Positions 39,167 to 48,142 of a DNA stretch of 52,202 nt are shown here, in pieces. Where the stretch lies: positions 1-52,202 of the forward strand of contig NZ_FWFG01000014.1 of NCBI RefSeq assembly GCF_900163655.1, given 5' to 3'. Each line of letters begins with the position of its first letter. The first letter of the stretch is position 1. The stretch is from Brachybacterium nesterenkovii (GTDB lineage: Bacteria; Actinomycetota; Actinomycetes; Actinomycetales; Dermabacteraceae). The notes beneath the pieces are model-generated. The model worked only from the letters and a program-made list of their open reading frames with translations. It was not told the DNA's origin and made no database searches. The position numbers were made by a program, and so were the translations under genes.

Positions 39167-42124
39167 ATGACGGTGACCTCCCCTGATCAGACGCCCCCCG
39201 GGCCCGCGGAGGAGCCGACGCCGGCTGTCTCCGGCACGGCCCCCACCCCTCCGCTGGACGGCTCGGAGCTCCCCGAGGGCTACAACCGCCCGTCCCCCTC
39301 CGAGGCCCCGACCGGCAGCGCGGACTACGCCTGGGACGGCGCCGGCTCGGACGACACGACGACGACGCTGCCGGCGTTCGGGTCGGAGGCGCCGACCCAC
39401 GAGATGCCGCCCGCACCTCCCGCATACACCGGCTCCCCCGCGCCGTGGTCAGGTGCATCGCCCGATGCGCCTCCGGCTCCGGGCGCCTATCCCCCCGCCT
39501 CGGCGGACCAGGTCCCGGACGGATACCCCGGTTCCCCCGCGGCGTTCTCCCCCGCCGCCGGTGCGCAGCAGTCCGCAGCCCCGGCCCCCGCCCCGTCAGT
39601 CGACCTCGCGGCCGTGGGCGTCAAGGCGACGGCCCTCGGCATCTCGAACCCCCTGCCGGCACTCGCCGTCGCGGGCGCCACCTGGGTCGGCGGCCTCGTG
39701 GCCGCGGTCATCACCCTGGTGCTCCTGAGCATCGTCGGCGCCGTCCTCGGCGGCAGCGGGATGTCCTCCTCGCCCCTGCCGAGCGAGCTCGAGGACGTCT
39801 CGGCGGGAGCAGGCACCCTGTTCGCCGCGCCCTTCCAGCTCCTCGCCCTCGCAGGTCTCGGGTCCTTCGGCGCCCGGATGGAGGTCCCTCTCATCGGGAA
39901 CGCCTCCCTCTCGCTGCGCTTCATCCCGCTGCTGGCCACGCTGGCCCTCGTGCTGCTGCCGTACTTCGGGGCGCGCTTGGTGGTGCGCCGCCGCGGCCCC
40001 GCGCGGATCCTCGGCATCGCCGTAGAGGCGCTGCTGGCCGGCTTCGTCGTCGCCCTGCTGGTGACGCTCGGAGCCCTGATCTTCGCCGTGAGCGTCCCGC
40101 TCGAGGACATGGTCACGCTGCGCCTGCACGCCGCGGGCGCCGACTCCTTCTTCGGCACCTGGCTGATCGTCGGCGTCGCGTACGCCATCGGTCAGATCCT
40201 CGCCAGCCGGGGCCCCTCGCGCCACGGCCGCTTCACGGATCTCCTCGCTGGGGTGCGCCTGGCGATCCTGCACGCCGTGGTGTTCTCCGCCGTCGTGTTC
40301 GCCGGGATGTGGATCTGGGCGATCATCCAGTCGATCCGCGAGGGCGACGGCGTCATGCTCGCGATCGTCGGCCTGCCGCTGCTCGCGCTCGCCTTCCTCG
40401 GCCAGTTCATCGCCAGCGCCTGCGGCCTGGGCATGCTCGGCTCGCTCGTCGCCAGCGGCGGCCTCGGCTCCTTCGGCCTGGGCGGCACGGGCGTGGGGGC
40501 GACCCAGTACGCCTCGATCTTCTCGGCCCCCTGGTGGGTGTGGCTGCTCGTGCTGCTGGCCGGTCTCGTGGTGCTGGTCCTCATGTCCGCGATCTGGGGC
40601 GCCGGGCGCACGATCGTCCCGGGCGACCTGACCGCGAAGATCATCTCCTGGGCCGCGCTCCCCGCCGTGTACTTCGCCGGCGCCATCGCTCTGGCCATCC
40701 TCGCGCACGTCGGCTTCACCGCCTCCGCGGAGGGGGAGGGCACCGTCGGCGGCAGCCTGGGCCTGGCCCCCTGGGTGCCGTTCCTGGCGCTCCTGGTGGG
40801 AGGGGCCGTCGAGGGACTCTCCCGCCTGGTCTCCCCGCTGGTCGGCGGCATGGTCCCCGCCGTCGCCGAGCGCCTCGTGCGCGGCCGTGCCGACGCCGCG
40901 GCCCCGGTCTCCGGCGCCCCGTCCGTGCTGAGCCCGACCGGCGCAGCCTCCTCGGCCGCCCTCACGGGCGCCGCCGCCCCGGCCGCGATGCAGACGGGCT
41001 CCGCCGATGCGCAGACCGGCTCCGCGGCGTCGGCGTCAGGGCCCGCCCCGGCCGCCGCTCCCGTCCCGCTGGGCGGCGCCTCGCAGCGCGAACCCATGAC
41101 CAAGGAGGCCAAGCGGCGCCTGCTGCTGATCCTCGGCCTGCTCGGCGCGGCCGTCGCGCTCGTGATCGCCGCGATCGTGGCGATCGTCGTGATGAGCTCG
41201 ACGATCTTCTCGCCCAAGCACGAGGTCGAGTCCTACCTCGACGCCGTGACCGCGGGCGACTACGGGACCGCGGCGCAGATCGCTCAGCCGAACGCGCCGA
41301 ACGCGAACCGTGTGCTGCTGACGGACGGCGTCGGCGCGAAGACCGAGAAGCGGATCACCTCGTACACGATCGACGATGTCGAGGTCTCCGAGGACACGGC
41401 CATCGTGACCGCGACCCTCGATCAGGACGGTCAGCGCACGCAGCGGACGTTCACCGTCGACCGCGCGGGCAACCGCTTCCTCGTGTTCCCGGAGTGGAAG
41501 CTCGGCGAGGTCGAGTACACATCGCTCTCCTTCTACGTCCCCCAGGGCGTCGAGAAGGTCACCGTGAACGGCGTCGAGGTCGAGGTCGCGAAGCTCGAGA
41601 CGACGTCCGACGAGATGGGCTACGCGGTGGCGGCCCTGCCCGTGCTGCCGGGCACGTACGCCTTCTCCGGACCGGCGCTGGGCGAGTACATCGAGGCCGA
41701 GCCCGTCAGCACGACGGTCGCCGCGGACGGCGCCGTCGCTGATTCCAGCGGCGGGTACGTCTACCTGAACTACATCATCAACGATGCCGGTCAGAAGAAG
41801 GTCCAGGAGGACGTGAACGCCAAGATCGACGAGTGCGCCGCCACCGGACAGCCGGAGCCCAGCGGCTGCCCCCTCGACGCCTACGCGTACAACGCCACCT
41901 CGGGCACCTGGACCGTCACGTCCTACCCGGTCGTGACGCTCCAGCAGGGCGAGGAGGGCTCGTACTACCTGTCGACCGATTCCAACGGCGCGGCGACGTT
42001 CTCGTACACGTACGACTCGTTCGGCACGCCGACGCCGATGACGATGGAGGACTCCATCTCCGTCACCGGCACGGTCACGTACGACGACAAGGGCGAGCTC
42101 GTGATCGAGTACTCCGACTACTGA
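39167..42124 (+). CDS. Large polytopic membrane protein with extracytoplasmic C-terminal domain
   Basis: The 985-residue protein starts with a disordered Pro/Ala/Thr/Asp-rich region (1-140). A bundle of about nine to eleven transmembrane helices follows (about 155-600; e.g. LAVAGATWVGGLVAAVITLVLL, LRFIPLLATLALVLLPYFGA, FTDLLAGVRLAILHAVVFSA). After a second low-complexity stretch (about 600-640) one more helix (LLLILGLLGAAVALVIAAIVAIVV, about 653-678) leads to an outward tail. That tail starts SPKHEVESYLDAVTAGDY, resembling the TcaA/DUF4878-like domains of envelope-stress proteins, then has Ig-like beta-rich repeats with two Cys (ECAATG, GCPLDA). It is not a known complete family. Start chosen at the ATG with AGGACAGGACG ahead. 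Confidence 0.75.
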   Translation: MTVTSPDQTPPGPAEEPTPAVSGTAPTPPLDGSELPEGYNRPSPSEAPTGSADYAWDGAGSDDTTTTLPAFGSEAPTHEMPPAPPAYTGSPAPWSGASPDAPPAPGAYPPASADQVPDGYPGSPAAFSPAAGAQQSAAPAPAPSVDLAAVGVKATALGISNPLPALAVAGATWVGGLVAAVITLVLLSIVGAVLGGSGMSSSPLPSELEDVSAGAGTLFAAPFQLLALAGLGSFGARMEVPLIGNASLSLRFIPLLATLALVLLPYFGARLVVRRRGPARILGIAVEALLAGFVVALLVTLGALIFAVSVPLEDMVTLRLHAAGADSFFGTWLIVGVAYAIGQILASRGPSRHGRFTDLLAGVRLAILHAVVFSAVVFAGMWIWAIIQSIREGDGVMLAIVGLPLLALAFLGQFIASACGLGMLGSLVASGGLGSFGLGGTGVGATQYASIFSAPWWVWLLVLLAGLVVLVLMSAIWGAGRTIVPGDLTAKIISWAALPAVYFAGAIALAILAHVGFTASAEGEGTVGGSLGLAPWVPFLALLVGGAVEGLSRLVSPLVGGMVPAVAERLVRGRADAAAPVSGAPSVLSPTGAASSAALTGAAAPAAMQTGSADAQTGSAASASGPAPAAAPVPLGGASQREPMTKEAKRRLLLILGLLGAAVALVIAAIVAIVVMSSTIFSPKHEVESYLDAVTAGDYGTAAQIAQPNAPNANRVLLTDGVGAKTEKRITSYTIDDVEVSEDTAIVTATLDQDGQRTQRTFTVDRAGNRFLVFPEWKLGEVEYTSLSFYVPQGVEKVTVNGVEVEVAKLETTSDEMGYAVAALPVLPGTYAFSGPALGEYIEAEPVSTTVAADGAVADSSGGYVYLNYIINDAGQKKVQEDVNAKIDECAATGQPEPSGCPLDAYAYNATSGTWTVTSYPVVTLQQGEEGSYYLSTDSNGAATFSYTYDSFGTPTPMTMEDSISVTGTVTYDDKGELVIEYSDY

Positions 42125-42160
42125 TCGGAGACCCGGCCGCGCCGGGACGCCTGCACGACG

Positions 42161-42201
42161 CGGAGGGCGTCGGGACGACGAGCTCGTCCCGACGCCCTCC
42201 G
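42161..42201. terminator. 18-bp terminator hairpin
   Basis: Bases 42161-42178 pair perfectly with 42184-42201 around CGAGC. It follows the 985-residue protein gene and lies just ahead of the MATE promoter. There is no T-tract. Confidence 0.88.
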
Positions 42202-42235
42202 AGCACCTGGGGGCAGGCCCCGCCATGCCCCCTGG

Positions 42236-42241
42236 GACACT
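42236..42241 (+). promoter_or_regulatory. Predicted -10 box GACACT of a leaderless promoter
   Basis: GACACT is followed by 7 nt and GTG 42249 of the MATE gene. The spacing equals that at other leaderless starts in the window, which is the reason for preferring GTG 42249 over ATG 42225. Confidence 0.5.
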
Positions 42242-42248
42242 GGAGGAC

Positions 42249-43622
42249 GTGCCCACATCCCCCGTCCCCGCACCCGACCCCGACGCCGCCCCCTCGCCGC
42301 GCGCCGCCCGCACGATCGTCGACCGCGACATCCTGCGCCTGGCGATCCCCTCGCTCGGCGCCCTGGTGGCCGAGCCGCTGTTCGTCATGGCCGACTCCGC
42401 GTTCGTCGCCCGCATCTCGACCACGTCGCTCGCGGGCCTGGGCCTGGCCTCGACGGTCCTGACTACGGTCGTCGGCCTGTCGGTGTTCCTGGCCTACTCG
42501 ACGACGGCCGGCGTGGCCCGGGCCTTCGGCGCCGGGAAGCACCGGGAGGCGATCTCCCGCGGCGTCGACGCGTGCTGGCTCGCGCTCTTCATCGGCACCG
42601 CGTGCGCCGCCCTCCTGCTGCTGGCCGGACCGTTCATCCTGGGCCTGTTCGGGCCCAGCGGCGGCGTGCTCGCCGAGGCCGCCGTGTATCTGCGCATCAG
42701 CGCCCTGGGACTGCCGGCGATGCTCGCCGTCCAGGCGGCCACGGGCCTGGTCCGCGGCCTGCAGGACGCTCGCCTGCCCCTGCTGGTGGCGGTCGGCGGG
42801 GCGCTCGCGAACATCCCGCTGAACGCGGCGCTGATCTTCGGCGCGGGCCTGGGCATCGCGGGCTCGGCGATCGGCACCGTCATCAGCCAGACGCTCATGG
42901 CCGCGGTGCTGCTCGCCGTCGTGGCCCGGGCAGCGCGCCGGGAGGGCGTCGCACTGCGCCCGCACGTCTCGGGCGTGGCGTCGGCGTGGAGCGAGGCGGT
43001 GCCGATGCTCCTGCGCACGGTGAGCCTGCGGGCCGTGGTGCTGGTGACGGTGCTGGTCGCGACCGGGCTGGGCGAGGTGCAGCTGGCCGCTCACCAGCTC
43101 GCCTCGACGGTGTTCAACCTGCTGGCCCTGGCGCTGGACGCGCTCGCCATCGCCGGGCAGGCCCTCGTGGGCCGGTACCTGGGCGCCGCGGATACGCGCA
43201 CCGTGCACGCGGTGACGCGGCGGCTGATCACCTGGGGCGTCGGCGGCGGCGTGGTCGTCGGCCTGCTGCTGCTGGCGGCCTCCTACCTGGTGCCGTCCCT
43301 GTTCACTCCGGACACGGCGGTGCAGGAGAGCCTGCGGGCGGCGCTGTGGGTGCTCGTCATCGCCCAGCCGCTGGCGGGCTACGTGTTCGTGCTCGACGGC
43401 GTGCTCATGGGCGCCGGGGACGCCCCGTACCTGGCCCGCGCGGGCATGATCACCGCGGCGGCGGTGATGCCCGGGGCGGCGCTCGTGGCATGGTGGCATC
43501 CGGCCGGACCACTGGGGCTCGCGGCGCTGTGGGCCGCGTGCAACCTGCTGTTCCTGGCCGTGCGGGCGATCGCCCTGGGCATCCGGGTGCGGGGCGACGC
43601 GTGGATGCGGACGGGCGGCTGA
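42249..43622 (+). CDS. MATE-family multidrug/toxin extrusion transporter
   Basis: The 457-residue protein has twelve predicted helices in two six-helix halves. The N-terminal half has IVDRDILRLAIPSLGALVAEP and LFVMADSAFVARISTTSLAGLGLA; the middle has VLVRGLQDARLPLLVAVGG-like sequence; the C-terminal half has GEVQLAAHQLASTVFNLLALALDALAIAG. This matches MATE (DinF-like) exporters that use Na+ or H+ gradients. GTG 42249 is preferred over ATG 42225 (a difference of 8 residues) because of the -10 box at GACACT. It is transcribed alone. It might export a drug or, less likely, a lipid-linked saccharide for the nearby exopolysaccharide locus. Confidence 0.9.
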   Translation: MPTSPVPAPDPDAAPSPRAARTIVDRDILRLAIPSLGALVAEPLFVMADSAFVARISTTSLAGLGLASTVLTTVVGLSVFLAYSTTAGVARAFGAGKHREAISRGVDACWLALFIGTACAALLLLAGPFILGLFGPSGGVLAEAAVYLRISALGLPAMLAVQAATGLVRGLQDARLPLLVAVGGALANIPLNAALIFGAGLGIAGSAIGTVISQTLMAAVLLAVVARAARREGVALRPHVSGVASAWSEAVPMLLRTVSLRAVVLVTVLVATGLGEVQLAAHQLASTVFNLLALALDALAIAGQALVGRYLGAADTRTVHAVTRRLITWGVGGGVVVGLLLLAASYLVPSLFTPDTAVQESLRAALWVLVIAQPLAGYVFVLDGVLMGAGDAPYLARAGMITAAAVMPGAALVAWWHPAGPLGLAALWAACNLLFLAVRAIALGIRVRGDAWMRTGG

Positions 43623-43772
43623 GCGGCGCGCACCCGGAGGAGCGCAGAGCACGGGAGCCTGACGGGCCCCATCCCGGCAGGCCCCCGTACGGGGCGCGCT
43701 CGTTCAGCCCGGCGCGCCCGGCCCATCATGCGCCATCGACGCCCCTGACCGGGGACGACATGCCGCGGCCCC

Positions 43773-44936
43773 TCAGCCGTCGGCCGCTCGCGATGTCTCC
43801 TCCGCCGTCTCCTGCAGCAGACGGAACGCCGGGCGCTCGCGCCCCTCGGCGTCGAGCACCCCGAAGCGCTCGGTGTCGTCCTCCTGATCGCGCAGCGTGT
43901 AGAAGTGCACGCTGCGCGCCCTCGAGGCCGTGAGGGAGCGCAGGTAGCGCGCGTACGCGCCGGCCTGCTCGGCGACGGTCGAGCAGGCCGCGCAGGTCTT
44001 CACGCCGATCTCGCCCACGTGCACCGGCTTGCCGTAGCGCTCGGCGAGAACGTCCAGGTACTCCACCAGATGCACGAGCGCGGACGATCCGGTCTCGGGG
44101 TAGGCGTCGACGGTGATCGCGTCCAGATGCGGGGCCAGCACGTCCAGCAGCGTGGTCCACCGCTCGAGGATCGCGGCATCGACCGGGAAGCCGTACAGGT
44201 TGGTCGTGACCTCCGAGCCCGGCATGACGGCATGGATCGCCTCGCGGACGGCGCCGAGCAGCGCCGCGAGCCGATCCACATAGTCGGGTCGCGCGAGCGG
44301 GTCGAGCATCTCGTAGGTGCGGAAGTCGGACCCGTCGGGCTCGTTGAGGATCTGCCACTGCGGGGTCCGGGGGGCGACCGCGGCGGCGAGCGCACCCCAG
44401 TACGACGCCATGACCTGCGGCAGCAGGGCGTCCGGGAGGTCCTCATGGGGGTAGACGCCGATGCCCATCGCGCAGACCGCCAGGCCGTGCTCGGCCGCGG
44501 CGTCGAGGGCCGAGACGATCACGCCCGTCCACGCCTCGTCGAGCACCACGGGACCGACGACGGCGCCCCCGCGCACGCCCCAGTCCGCCGCCGATTCGTG
44601 GATCGGGAGGCTGAAGCGCACCGAGCCGAGCCCGAGGTCCCGGACCACCCGGAGGTCCTCCTCGAAAGGCTCCATCGCATCGAGCACGGGGCCGCGGATC
44701 GTGAAGCCGAAGCGGGTGAGGTCCTCCGCCGCGAGCTCCGGGATCCGGACGCCCTCGAGCCCCGCCGGGGCCCGCGTCGCCAGGTGCGCGGCCGCCGCTC
44801 CCCCTGCAGCGACCGCGCCGGCGAGCGCGGCTCCGGTCAGCAGGGTCCGGCGCCCGGGGCCGCGACGACCGGGCTCGGGGTGCTCAGGCGCAGGGTGCTC
44901 AGGCGCAGGATGTTCGGGCGCCGTCTCCGCGGTCAT
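43773..44936 (-). CDS. Secreted (Tat) glycoside hydrolase-like protein, (beta/alpha)8 fold
   Basis: The 387-residue protein has a twin-arginine signal (GRRTLLTGAALAGAVAAGG, RR at 29-30) preceded by an APEHP repeat stretch. The mature domain looks like a (beta/alpha)8 retaining glycosidase: acid/base Glu199 in QILNEPDGSD, a probable nucleophile Glu309 in HVGEIGVKT, and strands LRVVRDLGLGSVRFS, LDAITVDAYPE. It resembles GH5/GH39-type enzymes. It lies 2 nt after the FAD oxidoreductase stop on the same strand, beside the exopolysaccharide operon, so it probably trims or degrades the polymer. The exact family is not certain. Confidence 0.8.
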   Translation of the reverse strand: MTAETAPEHPAPEHPAPEHPEPGRRGPGRRTLLTGAALAGAVAAGGAAAAHLATRAPAGLEGVRIPELAAEDLTRFGFTIRGPVLDAMEPFEEDLRVVRDLGLGSVRFSLPIHESAADWGVRGGAVVGPVVLDEAWTGVIVSALDAAAEHGLAVCAMGIGVYPHEDLPDALLPQVMASYWGALAAAVAPRTPQWQILNEPDGSDFRTYEMLDPLARPDYVDRLAALLGAVREAIHAVMPGSEVTTNLYGFPVDAAILERWTTLLDVLAPHLDAITVDAYPETGSSALVHLVEYLDVLAERYGKPVHVGEIGVKTCAACSTVAEQAGAYARYLRSLTASRARSVHFYTLRDQEDDTERFGVLDAEGRERPAFRLLQETAEETSRAADG

Positions 44937-44938
44937 CG

Positions 44939-46291
44939 TCAGTACTTCTCCGGCTCCCAGAGCACGTCCTCGACCGCCCCGGTGAGCGCGGCGTCGACGG
45001 CCTGGATCCCCTGGGCCCAGGAATAGTCCTGGTTGCAGGACTCGTAGCGCCAGCCGCCGAAGCGGCCGCGGCTGCGGATGTCATGGGTCAGGAGCTCGGC
45101 GTCGGCGTCGCGGAGGAGGGCGTCGCGGCCCAGGGTGGGGACCGGGTAGGCCATGGGGATGTCCGTGCTCCACGTGGTCACGAGCGCCGAGGGATCGGCG
45201 CCGAGGATCGCGAGGGAGTCGATGCAGGCGGCCGTGGCGTCCTCGGTCGACCAGCGCCGGCCGCCGACGGCCTCCATGTCGGGGACCTCGACGAGCATGC
45301 TCCAGCAGCCCTCGGGGGAGGTCCCGGGGTCGTAGGTGCTCATGACGGTGCCGCGGTACCACGGCACATCGCGGTCGGGGCAGTACAGCCAGGTCATGCC
45401 GCGCAGGGCGGCGGGGACCTCCCCGCGGTAGCCGAGTCCGATCGCGGTCCCGGAGCTCGCGCGCAGGAGCGCGGCGTCGTCGTCGCGCCCGATCTGGCGC
45501 AGCATCCAGGTCATCGGGGCGGTCGAGATGAGGTGCCGGTACCGGACCTCGGTGCCATCGGACAGGAGCGCCCGGTGCCCCTGGACATCGAGGGAGTCGA
45601 CGCGCACGCCGAACCGGAAGGCCTCGGGCCGGGCCTGGGTCTCGATGATCCGGCGCCAGAGCTCCCCCGTGCCGCCCCGGGGGTAGGGGAAGGTCTCGGC
45701 GGAGCGCACGAAGTCCTTCGCGAGCGTGAGACGGGGCACGTTGCGGCTGCTGCCACCGCTGCGCAGCGAGGTCCAGGCGTGGTCGACCTCCTCGAGCGGG
45801 ATCGTCCACATCTTCTCGTTGTAGCCGGTGAAGAAGCGGTCGACGAGGTCCTGGCCGAAGGAGTTGCGGTAGTACTCCGCCAGGTTCGCCGCGGGCGCGT
45901 GCGGGTCGATGTCCTCGGGGATCGCGTCGAGCTGGGCCTGCAGGGGCGCCGGCACGAGGGAGTCGGGGTCGTCGCCGCGCAGCCACACCCAGCCGTTGCG
46001 CAGCACCTGGTTCATGGGGGCTCCGGAGGCCTCGACGGCCGCGTCGAAGCTCGGGAAGTGGCTGTGGATCACGTGCCCGCCGAGGTCCCACGCGAATCCG
46101 GAGTCGTCGGAGAACGTGCCGGCCATGCCGCCGGGCGCGTCGAAGGCGTCGACCACGAGGTGGTCGGTCCCGGTCTCGGCGAGCCGGACCGCGGCGCCGA
46201 TACCGGTGGGGCCAGCGCCGATCACCAGGACGTCGGTGCTCAGGAGACCGTCGCCTCGGCGAGGGTCGTCGGTGCGATCGCTGGCGGTCAT
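44939..46291 (-). CDS. FAD-dependent oxidoreductase (UDP-galactopyranose-mutase/protoporphyrinogen-oxidase-like)
   Basis: The 450-residue protein has the Rossmann dinucleotide motif VIGAGPTGIGAAVRLAETG (about residues 22-42) with the acidic end VVDA. Then come the NAD(P)-binding-like region GGMAGTFSDDSGFAWDLGGHVIHSH, NEKMWTIPLEEV, and TLGRDALLRD, with a C-terminal FAD-contact (SRGRFGGWRYESCNQDYSWAQG). Such proteins in polysaccharide loci include UDP-galactopyranose mutases and oxidases; which of these it is cannot be told from the sequence. It is the first gene of a two-gene operon with the glycosidase. GGGAGGCAGC before ATG 46291 is the ribosome binding site. It is divergent from the sugar-transferase operon. 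Confidence 0.8.
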   Translation of the reverse strand: MTASDRTDDPRRGDGLLSTDVLVIGAGPTGIGAAVRLAETGTDHLVVDAFDAPGGMAGTFSDDSGFAWDLGGHVIHSHFPSFDAAVEASGAPMNQVLRNGWVWLRGDDPDSLVPAPLQAQLDAIPEDIDPHAPAANLAEYYRNSFGQDLVDRFFTGYNEKMWTIPLEEVDHAWTSLRSGGSSRNVPRLTLAKDFVRSAETFPYPRGGTGELWRRIIETQARPEAFRFGVRVDSLDVQGHRALLSDGTEVRYRHLISTAPMTWMLRQIGRDDDAALLRASSGTAIGLGYRGEVPAALRGMTWLYCPDRDVPWYRGTVMSTYDPGTSPEGCWSMLVEVPDMEAVGGRRWSTEDATAACIDSLAILGADPSALVTTWSTDIPMAYPVPTLGRDALLRDADAELLTHDIRSRGRFGGWRYESCNQDYSWAQGIQAVDAALTGAVEDVLWEPEKY

Positions 46292-46654
46292 GCTGCCTCC
46301 CTTGGACGGCGACGGGCGCCTGGCCGTGCGGTCCCCGCGCCTGCGGACGGTGCTGCGCGGCGTCCGCCGGGCGCGACCCTATCGGCCCTGCCTCCCCGCG
46401 CGCCGCGCCCTGTGACGCACCTCCCCCGCGATGCGTGAAGGACGCCACGAATGCAGACACGACACGGTGCCAAATGGTTGAGTATTGTACGGCACGGACA
46501 AGCGGCACCTGGCTCTCCCCGTGGATCGTCACACGCCGGATTCCCCGCATCATGCCGTGCTTCCCGCGCGCACGGTCCGCTCCCCGGATTCCCAGCTCCC
46601 CCTCGGATCCGGTGCTCGCCTTCTCCGAACGTCCCCGTCCCGAAGCGTAGAGAC
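46292..46654. promoter_or_regulatory. Divergent regulatory region of 363 nt between the two exopolysaccharide operons
   Basis: The only AT-rich patch in the area is CAAATGGTTGAGTATTGTAC (46471-46490). It holds a candidate -10 (TATTGT, 46483-46488) for the plus-strand operon and would give a leader of about 165 nt. No -35 box is clear. No coding bias is seen in either strand. Confidence 0.4.
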
Positions 46655-48142
46655 ATGACCGCCACACCGCCGCACCTCGTTCAGGACCGTCCCGCCGATC
46701 ACCCGGCCCCCGTCCCCGAGCCCACTGACGATCCGGTCGCCGTACCGGCTCCGACGGCCCCCGACGCTGCGCGTCCGGTCGCCTCCCGCATCCGCGTCAC
46801 CGCCGCCGCCCGCGCCGTGGAGGGGCTCTCCGCATTCACCCACGGCCCCGGCTCCCCGCGACGCCGAGCGCTCCTGTCCACGCTCCTCGTGATCGCCGTG
46901 ATCGCCGCGATCTCCGGCATCGTCCTCGCGATCGGCGATCTCGATGCCCGGGCGTTCCGCCTCCTGCTGCTCTTCGACGCGGCGTTCTTCATCCTGACCC
47001 TGTCCACGGGCATCAACCGCACCATCCGCAGCGCCTGGACCGCGATCCGCTCCCCGCTGCTGTCGATGCAGATCCTGGCCGTGGGCCTCTCTCTGGTGTT
47101 CCTCGCGGGCGTCGACCTGGCCTCGCTGCGCGGCCTGCTCGAGATCGGCATCGGCACGGGCGTGGTGCTCGCCGCCCTGCGCCTGGCGATGCACGTGATC
47201 TTCCACCCTCGTGTGGTCGCGGTGACCACGCACAAGGAGCCCGGACCCGCCTCGCCGCGGGACCGCGCACGGATCTACGCGGTCGTCGATGCCGCGGACG
47301 CATCGCAGGCGGACCTCGTCGAGGCGACGATCCGCGCCGTCGACCGCGTCCACGCCGACGTCGTGCGCGTGGACGGCAGCATGAGCCCGGAGGCGCTGAC
47401 CCAGCTGAGCTGGGGCCTGCGCTCGCGCGAGATCCCGCTGCAGCTCGACCTCATCGCCGGGACGGTGACCCCCAGCCGCGTGGTCGCGACCGAGCGAGGG
47501 GGCGGCTCGCTGCTCGTCGCCCCGCCGCAACCTTCCCTGCTGACCCACGGGATCAAGCGCGCGATGGACATCCTGGGGTCCGCGTTCCTCATCTTCCTGC
47601 TCTCGCCGCTGCTGATCGTCACGGCGATCGCCGTCAAGGCCACCGACGGCGGCCCGATCATCTACCGCCAGGAGCGGGTGGGCATGGACGGCGAGCCGTT
47701 CGGCATCTTCAAGTTCCGCACCATGGCCGTCGACGCCGACGCCCGCCTCCAGCAGCTGCTGCGTGAGCAGAAGACCGACGGCACGCCGCTGTTCAAGGTG
47801 CAGAACGATCCGCGCCTGACCCGGATCGGCAGCTTCCTGCGGCGCTACTCGATCGACGAGCTGCCCCAGCTGTTCAACGTCCTGCTGGGCACGATGAGCC
47901 TGGTGGGCCCACGCCCCCAGCGCGACGCCGAGGTGGCGCTGTACACCGGCACCGCCGACCACCGCCTGGGCGTTCGCCCGGGCATGACTGGCCTGTGGCA
48001 GGTCTCGGGCCGCTCGAACCTCTCGTGGGAAGAGGCCCAGCGCCTCGACGTGTTCTACGCGCACAACTGGTCGATCGGGCTGGACCTGTCCATCTTCCTG
48101 CGCACCTTCAAGGCCGTGCTCGGCAAGGACGGCGCGTACTGA
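46655..48142 (+). CDS. Undecaprenyl-phosphate sugar phosphotransferase (initiating sugar transferase)
   Basis: The 495-residue protein has an N-terminal disordered start (1-50), about five transmembrane helices (from [22 protein letters not shown], about 70-95) and a central cytoplasmic domain. The C-terminal catalytic core is that of bacterial sugar transferases: [61 protein letters not shown] and [27 protein letters not shown]. It should transfer a sugar phosphate to undecaprenyl phosphate and so begin the repeat unit of the exopolysaccharide. It is the first gene of the plus-strand operon; its stop overlaps the next gene by 1 nt (TGATG). Confidence 0.92.
   Translation: MTATPPHLVQDRPADHPAPVPEPTDDPVAVPAPTAPDAARPVASRIRVTAAARAVEGLSAFTHGPGSPRRRALLSTLLVIAVIAAISGIVLAIGDLDARAFRLLLLFDAAFFILTLSTGINRTIRSAWTAIRSPLLSMQILAVGLSLVFLAGVDLASLRGLLEIGIGTGVVLAALRLAMHVIFHPRVVAVTTHKEPGPASPRDRARIYAVVDAADASQADLVEATIRAVDRVHADVVRVDGSMSPEALTQLSWGLRSREIPLQLDLIAGTVTPSRVVATERGGGSLLVAPPQPSLLTHGIKRAMDILGSAFLIFLLSPLLIVTAIAVKATDGGPIIYRQERVGMDGEPFGIFKFRTMAVDADARLQQLLREQKTDGTPLFKVQNDPRLTRIGSFLRRYSIDELPQLFNVLLGTMSLVGPRPQRDAEVALYTGTADHRLGVRPGMTGLWQVSGRSNLSWEEAQRLDVFYAHNWSIGLDLSIFLRTFKAVLGKDGAY

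Noticed and set aside
42225-42248. ATG 42225 as MATE start
   Set aside because: GTG 42249 fits the 7-nt leaderless spacing to GACACT. Kept as an alternative; the difference is only eight residues.
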